From: JANPPS01 sp965246925
GTDB taxonomy: Bacteria > Pseudomonadota > Alphaproteobacteria > Acetobacterales > Acetobacteraceae
DNA: 64,000 bases
NCBI GenBank assembly: GCA_965246925.1
Contig: OZ251994.1
Span: forward strand, 1,674,001-1,738,000
Direction: 5' to 3'
Shown here: positions 1 to 8,862 of the stretch, in pieces
Layout: every line of letters starts with the position of its first letter
Numbering within the stretch: the first letter of the stretch is position 1
Program-made: the position numbers and the translations under genes
Notes under the pieces: generated by a model
What the model saw: only the letters and a program-made list of their open reading frames with translations
What the model was told of the DNA's origin: nothing
Database searches by the model: none

Positions 1-144
1 ACAGCGCTGGAGCATAATCTATACCTTGCGTCACGCAACATCCGAGACGTGATCCATAGCGGCGCGTCGGTATTCAACCCGTGGGATAATGATCCGGCCG
101 ATTTCCCACTGGCTGCCCGGCTTCGTCGCAGGCGTTCTGAATAG
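1..144 (+). CDS. PIN-domain (VapC-type) toxin, C-terminal fragment cut by the window edge
   Basis: Frame 1 is open from base 1 to a TAG at 142-144 and gives 47 residues. They contain RNIRDVIHSGASVFNPWD, which parallels RNVRDFALTGVALINPWQD at the end of the complete PIN toxin at 30987-31415. That block is typical of the C-terminus of FitB/VapC-like PIN ribonucleases. The N-terminus with the first catalytic acidic residues, and any antitoxin, lie outside the window. The overlapping reading from base 89 in another frame is therefore probably not used. The family assignment rests on resemblance to the second copy, so it is inference from a short fragment. Confidence 0.72.
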   Translation, partial: TALEHNLYLASRNIRDVIHSGASVFNPWDNDPADFPLAARLRRRRSE

Positions 145-232
145 AAGAACCTCACAGCCACTTATATGGTTGCTGTCCCGTAACGATAATGTTAGGTTCG
201 TCGTGCAGCATAACGTTGCATGGGACACCACA

Positions 233-1561
233 ATGGCATTCCACCAGCGCCCCGACGACACGCCGAATAGCCGGGCGCAGATCATGGCGCTCGTCAGCGA
301 GATTTGGATGCTGGTGGACTACGTCGCCGGCAATCCGACCGAAGGGCTGGATGCCATCAAGGTGCCCAATCCGCACGCGCCGGGAGTCGTACTCACGCCG
401 GCGGAGGTATTCCTGGCGGTAAGCGACGTGGAAGGCCGGCTCTCCGTGCCCACCGCGGTGCCGGGGCCGGATGACCGGGCCTCCATGCAGATCGTGCGAG
501 ACGCGCTCAACCTGATCGTAGCGCCGGCGTCGGGCTTGACCGTCGCCTACACCACCATGGTCGCCGGGCCGCTCCGCCGGCGCGCGGCATCCCGGGTCAA
601 TTTGGCCGAGAACGCATACGGCAACCTCGCAAGCCGCGCGTTCGGGCATCGCAATCTTCAGCGCGCCATTCTGGTGCTCGCCATCATCGCCACCGCACTT
701 GCTGTCTGGGAGTCGGCCAAGGTGGCGTTGGGCAAGGCGCTGCTGCAGAACCTCGACCTGCTGCGGACCGAGCAGGCGGCGATCGGCGGCGAGAAGCTGA
801 AGCTCGAACTCGCCCTCGGTCCCACCCGGGGTGAGACCGGCGGGCCGGTGCGGCCGGCAAGCGGTCCCATTCCGCTGACCGCCTACCGCCTGTGCGACCG
901 CGCCCTGGTCGCACGCAGCCGCATCACTCCGGCCGCGGATCAGCCCGCATGGCTGGCCTACGAAACGCCGGAGGAGCGGGATATTTGCGGCCGGGATGAC
1001 GTCCTGCGCGCCAAGCTCGGCATCGTGCGGGGCGACCTGCGGGTCTATAGCCAGAACTGGCCCGGCATGGTCGGCAGCGGCTTCGCTATCACGCGCAACA
1101 TGATGGCGTGCTGGTGGCCCTGGTGCAGTGATGCAACCGACGCGACGTTGCCGCCGGGCGGGAACGACGTGGAGTTCAAGATCGCCCCGGTGTTGCTGGT
1201 GTGGGGCAATTTCGTGCTGCCGGTCATCTTCGGCCTGATCGGCTCGGCCATATTCGTGACTCTCGACCACTACCAAAAGGTGCATGACAGCACGCTCCGG
1301 CCCCGCGACTACTTCTTGGCCCCGGTCCGGCTCACGCTCGGGCTGGTGGTCGGGGCGTGCGTCGGCCTGTTCTATAGTTCGTACACCCCCATGCAGGCGT
1401 CGACGACCGAGGCTGTGGGTTCCGCCCTGATCGGCGCCCTGACCCTCACTGCTTCCGGCGTCGCCTTTCTCGCCGGCTTCGGGGTCGAGACGGTGTTCTC
1501 GCTCCTGCAATCCCTGATCGCCCGCGTGTTCACGCTCCCCGCACCGGCGAAATCCGCTTGA
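233..1561 (+). CDS. Unrecognised multi-pass membrane protein (442 aa)
   Basis: I do not recognise this protein. From the ATG at 233 (GGGA seven bases upstream) it has 442 residues. An ATG at 89 in the same frame would overlap the PIN toxin tail and add 48 residues of poor composition, so I prefer 233. Hydrophobic segments lie at about residues 143-163, 324-346, 365-383 and 393-425. Between the first and second is a soluble region of about 160 residues with several Cys and Trp residues, including WWPWC. The layout suggests one helix, a large periplasmic or cytoplasmic domain, then a three-helix C-terminal bundle. It ends 8 bp before the convergent hpnK, so it is not part of that operon. It may belong with the PIN module on its left as accessory DNA. 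Confidence 0.6.
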   Translation: MAFHQRPDDTPNSRAQIMALVSEIWMLVDYVAGNPTEGLDAIKVPNPHAPGVVLTPAEVFLAVSDVEGRLSVPTAVPGPDDRASMQIVRDALNLIVAPASGLTVAYTTMVAGPLRRRAASRVNLAENAYGNLASRAFGHRNLQRAILVLAIIATALAVWESAKVALGKALLQNLDLLRTEQAAIGGEKLKLELALGPTRGETGGPVRPASGPIPLTAYRLCDRALVARSRITPAADQPAWLAYETPEERDICGRDDVLRAKLGIVRGDLRVYSQNWPGMVGSGFAITRNMMACWWPWCSDATDATLPPGGNDVEFKIAPVLLVWGNFVLPVIFGLIGSAIFVTLDHYQKVHDSTLRPRDYFLAPVRLTLGLVVGACVGLFYSSYTPMQASTTEAVGSALIGALTLTASGVAFLAGFGVETVFSLLQSLIARVFTLPAPAKSA

Positions 1562-1569
1562 ACGGGAAT

Positions 1570-2457
1570 TTAGGACTGGCCGTAGGTCGTGAGCGTGATC
1601 GCAGCGTCGGCCATGGCCGGGCGCATGCGGGGGTCGAGCAAAGCGGCTAGCTCGGCCTTATGCTCGTATTTTGGCATCAAGGTTTCCAAACGCGGGTCGC
1701 GCGACGCGGCGGGATGAAAATAGATTTCCGTAAGGCCCGGCGGAATATGCGGCAGGAGGCCGAGCACGCGGGAACTCGTCATGTGGCCGCTCCAGGCCAG
1801 GCCAAAGATGCGGTCGTTGGTGACCATGCCGGCGCGGCGGGCCTGATCGCGCAGGACGGTCGTCCAAAGCCGCAGCGCCGTGCCGCCCCAGCCCGCGCTC
1901 CCGCCGGCCTTCCGCAACACGCCGCCGGGCTCGGACGGGACGCGGACGGCGCGCAGGCCGAACTCGGCGCCGGTCCGGATCATCATCCGCCCCACCGTCG
2001 GGTGCAGGTGCATATGCTTGTGCGCGTTGGCGTGATCGAGCGGAAGGCCAGTGGCACGAAACGCCCGGAACTGCGCCGCGATCTCGTTCGCCAGCTGCCG
2101 GCGGCCGCGCGGACTGAAATAATAACGGACGCCAAGTAGGAGCTGATTGGCCGAGAAGCGCCCGGCCGCGTCCATGATGTCGGACGCGATACCGGGCAAC
2201 GTGGCCGCGCCCTCCACGACCACCAGATGCAGGCCGACCCGGAGATCGGGCATTCTCCGCGCCCGGCGGACCGCATCTGCCGCCGCGGCGCCGGACACCA
2301 TCAAGCTGGCCGTGCTCAGAATGCCATTCCGGTGCGCGCGCTCGATCCCCTCATTGACGCTCTCGGACAGGCCGAAATCGTCTGCGGAGATGATGACCCG
2401 GCGGTCAGGCAGCCTTGTTGCGCTCCCGGAGGAACGTGAAGAACTCCACCCCTTCAC
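1570..2457 (-). CDS. hpnK: HpnK, hopanoid-associated ChbG/YdjC-type deacetylase
   Basis: A YdjC/ChbG-fold carbohydrate deacetylase. The metal-binding ADDFG lies at residues 25-29 of the longest reading and a histidine cluster (HANAHKHMHLH) at about 142-152. In the hopanoid pathway HpnK is reported to remove the acetyl group from the N-acetylglucosamine that HpnI attaches to bacteriohopanetetrol. It is the last gene of the leftward dxs-hpnM-hpnI-hpnJ-hpnK run and overlaps the end of hpnJ. The start is uncertain: GTG at 2457 gives 295 residues and a 53-bp overlap. The conserved part begins about 20 residues later, close to a CTG preceded by GGGAG, and no ATG is available there. Confidence 0.88.
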   Translation of the reverse strand: MKGWSSSRSSGSATRLPDRRVIISADDFGLSESVNEGIERAHRNGILSTASLMVSGAAAADAVRRARRMPDLRVGLHLVVVEGAATLPGIASDIMDAAGRFSANQLLLGVRYYFSPRGRRQLANEIAAQFRAFRATGLPLDHANAHKHMHLHPTVGRMMIRTGAEFGLRAVRVPSEPGGVLRKAGGSAGWGGTALRLWTTVLRDQARRAGMVTNDRIFGLAWSGHMTSSRVLGLLPHIPPGLTEIYFHPAASRDPRLETLMPKYEHKAELAALLDPRMRPAMADAAITLTTYGQS

Positions 2458-3835
2458 GCAGGCGCCGCTTCATCATCTGCGGGCTGCGCACCATCTCGCT
2501 GACGATGGAGGCGATCTTCGGGGCGCGGAAATAGAAGCGGCGGTAGAACGCCTCGACGCTGTCGAAAATTTCCGTGTGCGTCAGGATCCCCGGGAAATGC
2601 AGCGGCGCGATCTGCACCCCGCGCTCGTCGATCAGCTCGGCATGCTCGGCGTCCAGCCACCCGTTGGCGACGGCCTGGTCATACAGGAACGTGCCCGGAT
2701 ACGGCGCCGCCAGCGAGACCTGCATGGTGTGCGGATTGATCTCCACGGCGTAGCGGATCGTCTCCTCGATCGTCTCCTTCGTCTCACCGGGGAGGCCCAG
2801 GATGAAGGTGCCGTGGATCTTGATGCCGAGCTCGTGGCAGTCTTTGGTGAACTGCTTGGCCACGTCGATGCGGAGGCCCTTCTTGATGTTGTGCAGGATT
2901 TGCTGGTTCCCGCTCTCATAGCCGACCAGCAACAGGCGGAGCCCGTTATCCTTCATGACTTTCAGCGTGCTGCGCGGCACGTTGGCCTTGGCGTTGCAGG
3001 ACCAGGTGACGCCCAATTTGCCCAGCTCGACCGCGATCGCCTCGGCGCGGGGCAGGTTGTCGGTGAAGGTGTCGTCGTCGAAGAAGAATTCCTTCACCTG
3101 GGGGAAATCCCGCTGCGCCTGCCGGATTTCGGCGGCAACGTGCTCCGGGCTGCGGACGCGGTAGGTATGCCCGCCCACCGTCTGTGGCCAGAGGCAGAAC
3201 GTGCAACGGCTTTTGCAGCCCCGTCCGGTATAGATGGACAAATAGGGGTGCATCAGATAGCCGATAAAGTAGTCCTCGATATGAAGGTCACGCTTATACA
3301 CGTCGGATACGAATGGAAGCTTGTCCATGTCTTCCAAGATCGCACGATCTTTATTGTGGACGAGTGTGCCGTCTTCGGCCCGGTAGCTGATGCCATCGAT
3401 GGTGGACCACTCCCGGCCCTCGGCGACTTCGAGGCAGGTGAAGTCGAACTCGTTGCGCGCCACGAAATCGACGGAGGCCCCTTGCTCGAGGCTCTCGGCC
3501 GGCTGCACGGCGACCTTGGCACCGACGAAGCCGATCTTCAGCGCGGGATTCGCCTCTTTCATGGCGGCCGCGACCTGGACGTCGGACGCGAACGATGGCG
3601 TGCTGGTGTGGATGATGCACAGCTCGTGCAGCTTGGCTTCCGCCAGCACGACCTCCATGCCGATGCCGGCGGGGGGCGCGTCGATCAGCTTGCTGCCGGG
3701 CACGAGCGCCGCGGGCTGCGCCAGCCAGGTCGGATACCAAAAGGATTTGATTTCCCGCTTGGCCTGATACCGGGAGCCCGCGCCGCCGTCGAAACCACCG
3801 AACGAGGGCGGCTGCAGAAACAGGGTCTTCATCAT
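2405..3835 (-). CDS. hpnJ: HpnJ, B12-binding/radical SAM hopanoid enzyme
   Basis: A 476-residue radical SAM protein with an N-terminal cobalamin-binding-like region and the cluster motif CKSRCTFC (C207, C211, C214). It is followed by the glycine-rich and acidic segments of the TIM-barrel core (FFFDDDTF, GYESGN). HpnJ is reported to convert the glucosamine headgroup of bacteriohopanetetrol into the five-membered cyclitol ether. It starts 7 bp after the hpnI stop, with AAGGA about 10 bases upstream; a second ATG follows directly. It overlaps hpnK. Length and motif order are as expected, with no damage visible. Confidence 0.93.
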   Translation of the reverse strand: MMKTLFLQPPSFGGFDGGAGSRYQAKREIKSFWYPTWLAQPAALVPGSKLIDAPPAGIGMEVVLAEAKLHELCIIHTSTPSFASDVQVAAAMKEANPALKIGFVGAKVAVQPAESLEQGASVDFVARNEFDFTCLEVAEGREWSTIDGISYRAEDGTLVHNKDRAILEDMDKLPFVSDVYKRDLHIEDYFIGYLMHPYLSIYTGRGCKSRCTFCLWPQTVGGHTYRVRSPEHVAAEIRQAQRDFPQVKEFFFDDDTFTDNLPRAEAIAVELGKLGVTWSCNAKANVPRSTLKVMKDNGLRLLLVGYESGNQQILHNIKKGLRIDVAKQFTKDCHELGIKIHGTFILGLPGETKETIEETIRYAVEINPHTMQVSLAAPYPGTFLYDQAVANGWLDAEHAELIDERGVQIAPLHFPGILTHTEIFDSVEAFYRRFYFRAPKIASIVSEMVRSPQMMKRRLREGVEFFTFLRERNKAA

Positions 3836-3842
3836 GCGAACA

Positions 3843-5003
3843 TCATCCTTCGGGCGACAAGCCCGGTGTTATCAGCGCCGGCGCGTCAAGGCGGGGTGGT
3901 GTGGCGCGGAGCACCTGACCACGCCAGGCAACCCGGTTTGTACGGTAGCTGGCGATGAGCACAGTCACCGACAATAGGTCGCGCAACGGCATCCACCAGA
4001 TCGCCAGGCCGGACGCAACCCCTAGCGACCGGTCGATCCCATGCGCGATGATGCCGCGCAGCGCCCACGCCGCGGAGAACGCCACCCACGCCCAGGGGTC
4101 TCCGCCGGACAGCCCCAGCGTAAGCGCAGCCCAGAACAGCGGATATTGCACGACGGACAGCGCGAACTCGACCGGCACCAGCGACTGGATCGTCCGGGCC
4201 CAGCGCAGCTCGTGTTCGAACAGCGCCGGGACCTGAAGCTCCGGCACCGTCGTGGAGGGAATGGTGGCGGCCAGCGCGACCCTTTGTCCATGCGACATGA
4301 CCAAGCGGCCCAGTACGGCGTCGTCCGCCAAATGCGGGGACAGCGCCTCGAGCCCGCCGGCCTGCAGCAGCGTCGCCCGCGTCAGCGCCATGGTGGCGCC
4401 CAGGCAGTCCTGCCGGCCCATGACCCGCGCCAGCAGGGCACCGGGTAGGAAAGCGTGATTGATCTGTGCCGCCCCCAGCAGTCCCGCCAGGCTTGGGCTG
4501 GCGGAGTGGCCAGAGTACAGCGTGGTAACCAGGCCGACGCCGGGCCGCTCCAGCGCGGCTACCAGCTGATCGAGGTAGCCGGGCGGAGCATGGATATCGC
4601 TGTCGGCGATCACCAGCGTGTCATGTTTCGCGCTAGGGAACATGTTGATGAGGTTGGCGATCTTCCGGTTGGCGCCGTGCGGCGTCCCGTCCACCACGAT
4701 CTCCATGTCCAGCGCCGGGAAACGCTGGCGAAGGCGCCTCAACACATGGAGGGCCGGGTCCGCAGCCTCCTGCAGCCCGAACACGATCTGCATGTCCGGA
4801 TAGGCCTGGGCGCAGAAGCTGGCCAGCGCCTGTTCCAGCAACGGCTCCTCCCCATGCAGCGGCTTGAGGACGGTCACAGGCGGGCGCGCGGACGGCGCTA
4901 TGCGGGAGCGGCGCTGAAACCGTTCGAGGGCCAGCCATCCCAGCGCCGCCTGTCCCAACCCCGCCGCTGTCACGCCGAGCGCCGCGAGTGCACATGCTTC
5001 CAT
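3843..5003 (-). CDS. hpnI: HpnI, hopanoid glycosyltransferase (ceramide glucosyltransferase-like GT2/GT21)
   Basis: A 386-residue membrane glycosyltransferase. An N-terminal hydrophobic stretch (about 1-25) precedes the GT-A domain, with ADSD at about 133-136 as the nucleotide-sugar metal site, HLADDAVLG as the second acidic motif, and ELRWART as the (Q/R)xxRW-like acceptor motif. C-terminal membrane helices follow. HpnI is reported to transfer N-acetylglucosamine to bacteriohopanetetrol. It begins 16 bp after the hpnM stop and is followed by hpnJ after 7 bp, consistent with one transcript that makes the composite headgroup at the inner membrane. Confidence 0.92.
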   Translation of the reverse strand: MEACALAALGVTAAGLGQAALGWLALERFQRRSRIAPSARPPVTVLKPLHGEEPLLEQALASFCAQAYPDMQIVFGLQEAADPALHVLRRLRQRFPALDMEIVVDGTPHGANRKIANLINMFPSAKHDTLVIADSDIHAPPGYLDQLVAALERPGVGLVTTLYSGHSASPSLAGLLGAAQINHAFLPGALLARVMGRQDCLGATMALTRATLLQAGGLEALSPHLADDAVLGRLVMSHGQRVALAATIPSTTVPELQVPALFEHELRWARTIQSLVPVEFALSVVQYPLFWAALTLGLSGGDPWAWVAFSAAWALRGIIAHGIDRSLGVASGLAIWWMPLRDLLSVTVLIASYRTNRVAWRGQVLRATPPRLDAPALITPGLSPEG

Positions 5004-5019
5004 CAGGCCCGCTCTTTTG

Positions 5020-5625
5020 TCAGGATAGTGTGCCGCCCGACATGTCGGCGACCTTTTTCTGTAACGACTCGATCAGGCGAGAGGCGTCCCCGGGCGAAAT
5101 CAACGCCCGGAAGTCGGAGCGCTGCACCGCCACCTGACTGATGGAGCCGTTCAACAGCACATCGACCGCACGCCACCCGGCGGGCCCGCGGCGCATGACA
5201 TAGTCGATCCGCACGGCATCGCCGTTGGGCGGCACGATCTGTGTGGCGACGACCTGGTCTTCACCCACGCTCCGGCTTTCCGGTAGGACTTCAAGCTGTT
5301 CGCCGTTGTGCTCGCTAAAATTATCGACGTAGCGGGCTACGGTGAATTTGCGGAACACATCCAGCAACCGGGCCTGCTGCGCCGCATCGAGACTGGTCCA
5401 GCGTGGTCCGACAGCGGATTGCAGGGTGGCTGGAACGTCGAAGGTGCGGTCCACGACCGGGGCGAGGGCGGCGAAACGCTGCTTGAAAGTGGCCGTATCA
5501 GGCATCTTCATGGCGGCGATCAGTGCATCCAGCAGCTCCTTTACCGGAGCCGAAGGCGACGCATCTGCCGCGCGTGCGCCGGCCGCGATGAACGGCAAAG
5601 CCAGCAAGAGGCGCCGTGCAATCAT
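5020..5625 (-). CDS. hpnM: HpnM, MlaC/Ttg2-like periplasmic hopanoid-associated protein
   Basis: A 201-residue secreted protein with a short signal peptide ending near AGARAA (about residue 20). The MlaC-like fold signature is visible in FRKFTVARYVDNFS and the later MRRGPAGWRAVDVLLNGSIS, which in MlaC form the lipid-binding pocket. In hopanoid loci HpnM is thought to carry hopanoids or phospholipids between membranes, but its ligand is not settled. Its ATG overlaps the dxs stop as ATGA, so the two are probably translationally coupled. hpnI follows after 16 bp. Confidence 0.9.
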   Translation of the reverse strand: MIARRLLLALPFIAAGARAADASPSAPVKELLDALIAAMKMPDTATFKQRFAALAPVVDRTFDVPATLQSAVGPRWTSLDAAQQARLLDVFRKFTVARYVDNFSEHNGEQLEVLPESRSVGEDQVVATQIVPPNGDAVRIDYVMRRGPAGWRAVDVLLNGSISQVAVQRSDFRALISPGDASRLIESLQKKVADMSGGTLS

Positions 5626-7601
5626 CCCGCGGGGGAGACCAGGGTGAGCGAGGCTGGCGTCAGCGCCGCCGCATCCGTCCCCAATGCATTCATCGCCGTT
5701 GCCACGATGTCCTTGGCGCCGAGCCCGGCCTCGATGATCTGCGCGGCCGGCGTGTTATGGTCGATGAACCGGTCCGGCAGCGTCATAGAGCGGACGCGGA
5801 CGCCGCCGTCCAGCAAGCCTCGCATGGCCAAATGCTGCAAGATCACGGCGCCGAACCCACCGATCGACCCCTCCTCGACGATGATCAGCACGGCGTGATG
5901 GCGGGCCAGCTGTTCTACCATGGCAGCGTCGAACGGCTTGGCGAACCGCGCGTCCGCAACGGTGGTGGGCAGGCCCCGAGCCGCGAGCTCTTCGGCTGCT
6001 CGCATGCTATCGGCCAGGCGGGTGCCGAGCGACAGGATCGCGACCTTGCCACCCTCCCGCATGATGCGGCCGCGTCCGATCGGCAGGATGGTGCCGCGCT
6101 CCGGCAAGGCGATGCCGGTACCCTCGCCGCGTGGATACCGCACGCCGCTGGGCCGGTCGTCGATCACGACGGAGGTCGCGACCATGTTCATCAGCTCGAG
6201 CTCATCCGACGGCGCCATCAGCACGAAGCCGGGTAGGCATCCGAGGTAGGCCAGGTCGAAGCTGCCCGCGTGGGTCGCACCGTCCGCACCGACCAGCCCA
6301 GCGCGGTCGATCGCAAAGCGCACCGGCAGCGATTGGATAGCGACGTCATGCACGACCTGATCGTAGGCGCGCTGGAGAAACGTACTGTAGATAGCGCAGA
6401 ACGGGCGCAGGCCCTCGGTCGCCATGCCGGCGGCGAAGGTGACGGCGTGCTGTTCGGCAATACCCACGTCGAACGTGCGATCCGGGAACAGCTTGGCGAA
6501 GCGGTCGAGCCCAGTGCCCGACGGCATGGCCGCCGTGATGGCGACGATGCTTTCATCATGTTGCGCCTCCGCCACCAGGGCATCGGCAAACACGCGGGTA
6601 TATTGCGGCGGTCCCGGCGGCGCCTTGACCTGCTCGCCCGTCACGACGTTGAACTTGCTGACGCCGTGATACTTGTCGGGGCTCGCCTCGGCCGGCGGAT
6701 AACCGTGGCCCTTCTTGGTGATGATATGCAGCAGGATCGGCCCGCTCTCCTCCGCCTCCCGCACGTTGCGCAGCACCGGGAGCAGGTGGTCGAGGTTATG
6801 GCCGTCGATCGGGCCTACATAGTAGAAGCCCAGCTCTTCGAACAGCGTCCCACCGGTAAGGATGCCGCGCGCATACTCCTCGGCCCGGCGCGCCGTCCGC
6901 TGGATGCCCTTGGGAAACCGCGTCGCCATCCGCGCCGCGAGGTCACGCAGGTTCAGGAACGAGCGGCTGCTCATCAGGCGGGACAGGTATGCGCTCATGG
7001 CGCCCACGGGCGGCGCGATCGACATGTCGTTGTCGTTCAGAATCACCAGAAGCCGGGACCGCCGTGCGCCCGCATTGTTCATGGCCTCGTAGGCCATGCC
7101 GGCACTCATGGCGCCATCGCCGATGACCGCCACCACGTGCCGGTCCTTCTGCCCGGCCAAATCATGCGCCACCGCCATGCCGAGGCCGGCGGAGATGCTG
7201 GTGCTGCTATGCGCGGCGCCGAACGGGTCGTACTCGCTCTCACTCCGCCGCGTGAAGCCACTCAGGCCGCCGGGCTGGCGCAGCGTCCGGATGCGGTCTC
7301 GGCGTCCGGTCAGGATCTTATGCGGGTATGCCTGGTGCCCCACGTCCCACAGCACGCGGTCGTGCGGCGTATCGAATACGGCATGCAGCGCCACAGTCAG
7401 TTCCACCACGCCGAGTGAGGCGCCGAGATGGCCACCGGTGGTGCTGACGACATCGACCGTCTCGGCCCGCAGCTCGTCGGCGACAGCCTTCAACTGATCG
7501 TTGGAGAAATTCCGCATGTCGGAAGGGACGCGCACGCGGTCCAACGTCGGCGTGGCAGGGCGGGGGGCAAACGGATTGGACGCGCTCATTGGTTTCTGCA
7601 T
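5622..7601 (-). CDS. dxs: Dxs, 1-deoxy-D-xylulose-5-phosphate synthase
   Basis: Makes DXP from pyruvate and glyceraldehyde-3-phosphate, the entry step of the MEP isoprenoid pathway, using thiamine diphosphate. It has 659 residues in the transketolase layout. The TPP/Mg motif starts at GDG 161-163 and reaches an Asn about 28 residues later. The pyrimidine domain carries the catalytic Glu region (DVGIAEQHAVTFAAGMA) and a C-terminal transketolase domain follows. It is the first gene of the leftward hopanoid run and supplies precursor for its products. Two starts are possible. ATG 7601 has GGGGGAG only one base upstream; ATG 7589 lies 13 bases after GGAG. The protein core is unaffected. Confidence 0.97.
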   Translation of the reverse strand: MQKPMSASNPFAPRPATPTLDRVRVPSDMRNFSNDQLKAVADELRAETVDVVSTTGGHLGASLGVVELTVALHAVFDTPHDRVLWDVGHQAYPHKILTGRRDRIRTLRQPGGLSGFTRRSESEYDPFGAAHSSTSISAGLGMAVAHDLAGQKDRHVVAVIGDGAMSAGMAYEAMNNAGARRSRLLVILNDNDMSIAPPVGAMSAYLSRLMSSRSFLNLRDLAARMATRFPKGIQRTARRAEEYARGILTGGTLFEELGFYYVGPIDGHNLDHLLPVLRNVREAEESGPILLHIITKKGHGYPPAEASPDKYHGVSKFNVVTGEQVKAPPGPPQYTRVFADALVAEAQHDESIVAITAAMPSGTGLDRFAKLFPDRTFDVGIAEQHAVTFAAGMATEGLRPFCAIYSTFLQRAYDQVVHDVAIQSLPVRFAIDRAGLVGADGATHAGSFDLAYLGCLPGFVLMAPSDELELMNMVATSVVIDDRPSGVRYPRGEGTGIALPERGTILPIGRGRIMREGGKVAILSLGTRLADSMRAAEELAARGLPTTVADARFAKPFDAAMVEQLARHHAVLIIVEEGSIGGFGAVILQHLAMRGLLDGGVRVRSMTLPDRFIDHNTPAAQIIEAGLGAKDIVATAMNALGTDAAALTPASLTLVSPAG

Positions 7602-7929
7602 GCTCCCCCGGCTGGGCGGTCCAGCACGGACTCGGTGAGGATAGAGGGCGAGATATGATGCCGAACTGTAATCCGTGCCGCAAAAAACACGTCCAACCCC
7701 CTAAGGCAACCAGCCCAGTGCCGGCCGGCTACGGCGGCGCAGGGCTGATATGACCGCCAATACTACCCAACCCGACGGGCCCGTGCCATACCACGGTGCT
7801 CTTCCAAGGCAAGGGTGTGGCCACACGGCAACAGGTGTGAGCCATAGCGGTCACATGCATCGTTTCCGCGGTGCAGTGCGATATGTAGGGTGGCGCCGAC
7901 GGTGCTGCTTATGTTGCTGGAGAGTATGG
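7602..7929. promoter_or_regulatory. Divergent dxs / ispH control region
   Basis: This 328-bp gap separates two divergent isoprenoid/hopanoid operons, so it must hold promoters for both strands. Two symmetric sites are visible: a perfect 12-bp palindrome GTGTGGCCACAC at 7815-7826, and TGTGA-N10-TCACA at 7836-7855. The second has CRP-like half sites but the spacer is four bases longer than the CRP consensus. No convincing -35/-10 pair stands out. An operator role is inference from symmetry and position. Confidence 0.4.
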
Positions 7930-8850
7930 ATGCGGGTGGTTTTGGCTCAGCCAAGGGGCTTTTGCGCGGGCGTGGAGCGCGCGATCGAGATCGTAGAGCG
8001 TGCCATCGCCAAGTTTGGTCCACCTATCTATGTCAGACACGAAATTGTGCACAACCGCCACGTGGTGGAAGACCTGCGCAAGCGCGGCGCGGTGTTCGTG
8101 GATGAGATCGACGAGATTCCACCGGGCGCGATGACCATCTTCAGCGCGCATGGCGTGGCCAAGCGGGTTGAGGAAGTCGCCCGCGAACGGAAGCTGCCGG
8201 TCATCGATGCGACGTGTCCCCTGGTGTCGAAGGTGCATGCCGAGGGCCGCCGCTATGCGGCCCAAGGGCGGGAGATCGTCTTGGTCGGCCACGCTGGGCA
8301 CGCCGAAGTCGATGGCACCATGGGGCAGATTCCCGGTCGCGTGCACCTGGTGCAGACGGTGGCTGATGTCGCAACCCTGGAGCCTGGCACGCCCGGTAGC
8401 CTGGCCTACATCACGCAAACGACGCTGTCCGTCGATGATACGAGGGGGATTATACAAGCACTGCAGGCACGCTTCCCTGGCATCGTCGGGCCTGACGTGC
8501 GGGATATCTGCTACGCGACGCAGAATCGCCAGCAGGCAGTACATGATTTGGCCAAGCAGGTGGACCTCATCCTCGTGGTCGGCTCCAAGAACAGCTCTAA
8601 CTCCAATCGCCTCGCCGAGATTGGGACTGAGCTGGGTAAGCCCAGCTATTTGATCGATGACGCGAGTGCTTTGCGACCGGAATGGTTTACTGGCGTTGAG
8701 ATCGTAGGGCTCACCGCTGGCGCCAGTGCGCCGGAGATGCTGGTTCAAGGTGTGATCGATGGATTGCGGCAATATGCCGATGTCGATGTGGCGACGCTCG
8801 CGGGCGTGGCCGAGGACGTGAAATTCAAGTTTCCGGCTGAGTTGAGCTGA
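7930..8850 (+). CDS. ispH: IspH (LytB), 4-hydroxy-3-methylbut-2-enyl diphosphate reductase
   Basis: Catalyses the last MEP step, giving IPP and DMAPP, with a [4Fe-4S] cluster. The start is ATG 7930 because GGAGAG lies six bases upstream and the usual N-terminus MRVVLAQPRGFCAGVERA begins there; the frame is open further upstream without homology. It has 306 residues with the three cluster cysteines in GFCAGV (C12), DATCPLVSKVH and DICYATQNRQ, plus the conserved SKNSSNSNRL loop. hpnH follows after 12 bp, and both are divergent from dxs, so the first and last MEP enzymes flank one control region. Confidence 0.97.
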   Translation: MRVVLAQPRGFCAGVERAIEIVERAIAKFGPPIYVRHEIVHNRHVVEDLRKRGAVFVDEIDEIPPGAMTIFSAHGVAKRVEEVARERKLPVIDATCPLVSKVHAEGRRYAAQGREIVLVGHAGHAEVDGTMGQIPGRVHLVQTVADVATLEPGTPGSLAYITQTTLSVDDTRGIIQALQARFPGIVGPDVRDICYATQNRQQAVHDLAKQVDLILVVGSKNSSNSNRLAEIGTELGKPSYLIDDASALRPEWFTGVEIVGLTAGASAPEMLVQGVIDGLRQYADVDVATLAGVAEDVKFKFPAELS

Positions 8851-8862
8851 GGGAAAAGCAGT

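Noticed and set aside
152..1510. A 452-codon open frame on the minus strand opposite the first membrane protein
   Set aside because: Its residues are a His/Arg/Gln/Pro-rich shadow typical of high-GC antisense frames, and the + strand frame has clean membrane segments.
2147..3958. A 603-codon open frame opposite hpnJ and hpnK
   Set aside because: It is antisense to two well-conserved genes and has no motif of its own.
7836..7855. CRP/FNR site upstream of ispH
   Set aside because: The half sites TGTGA and TCACA are 10 bp apart where CRP needs 6, so it is kept only as a symmetric element of unknown use.
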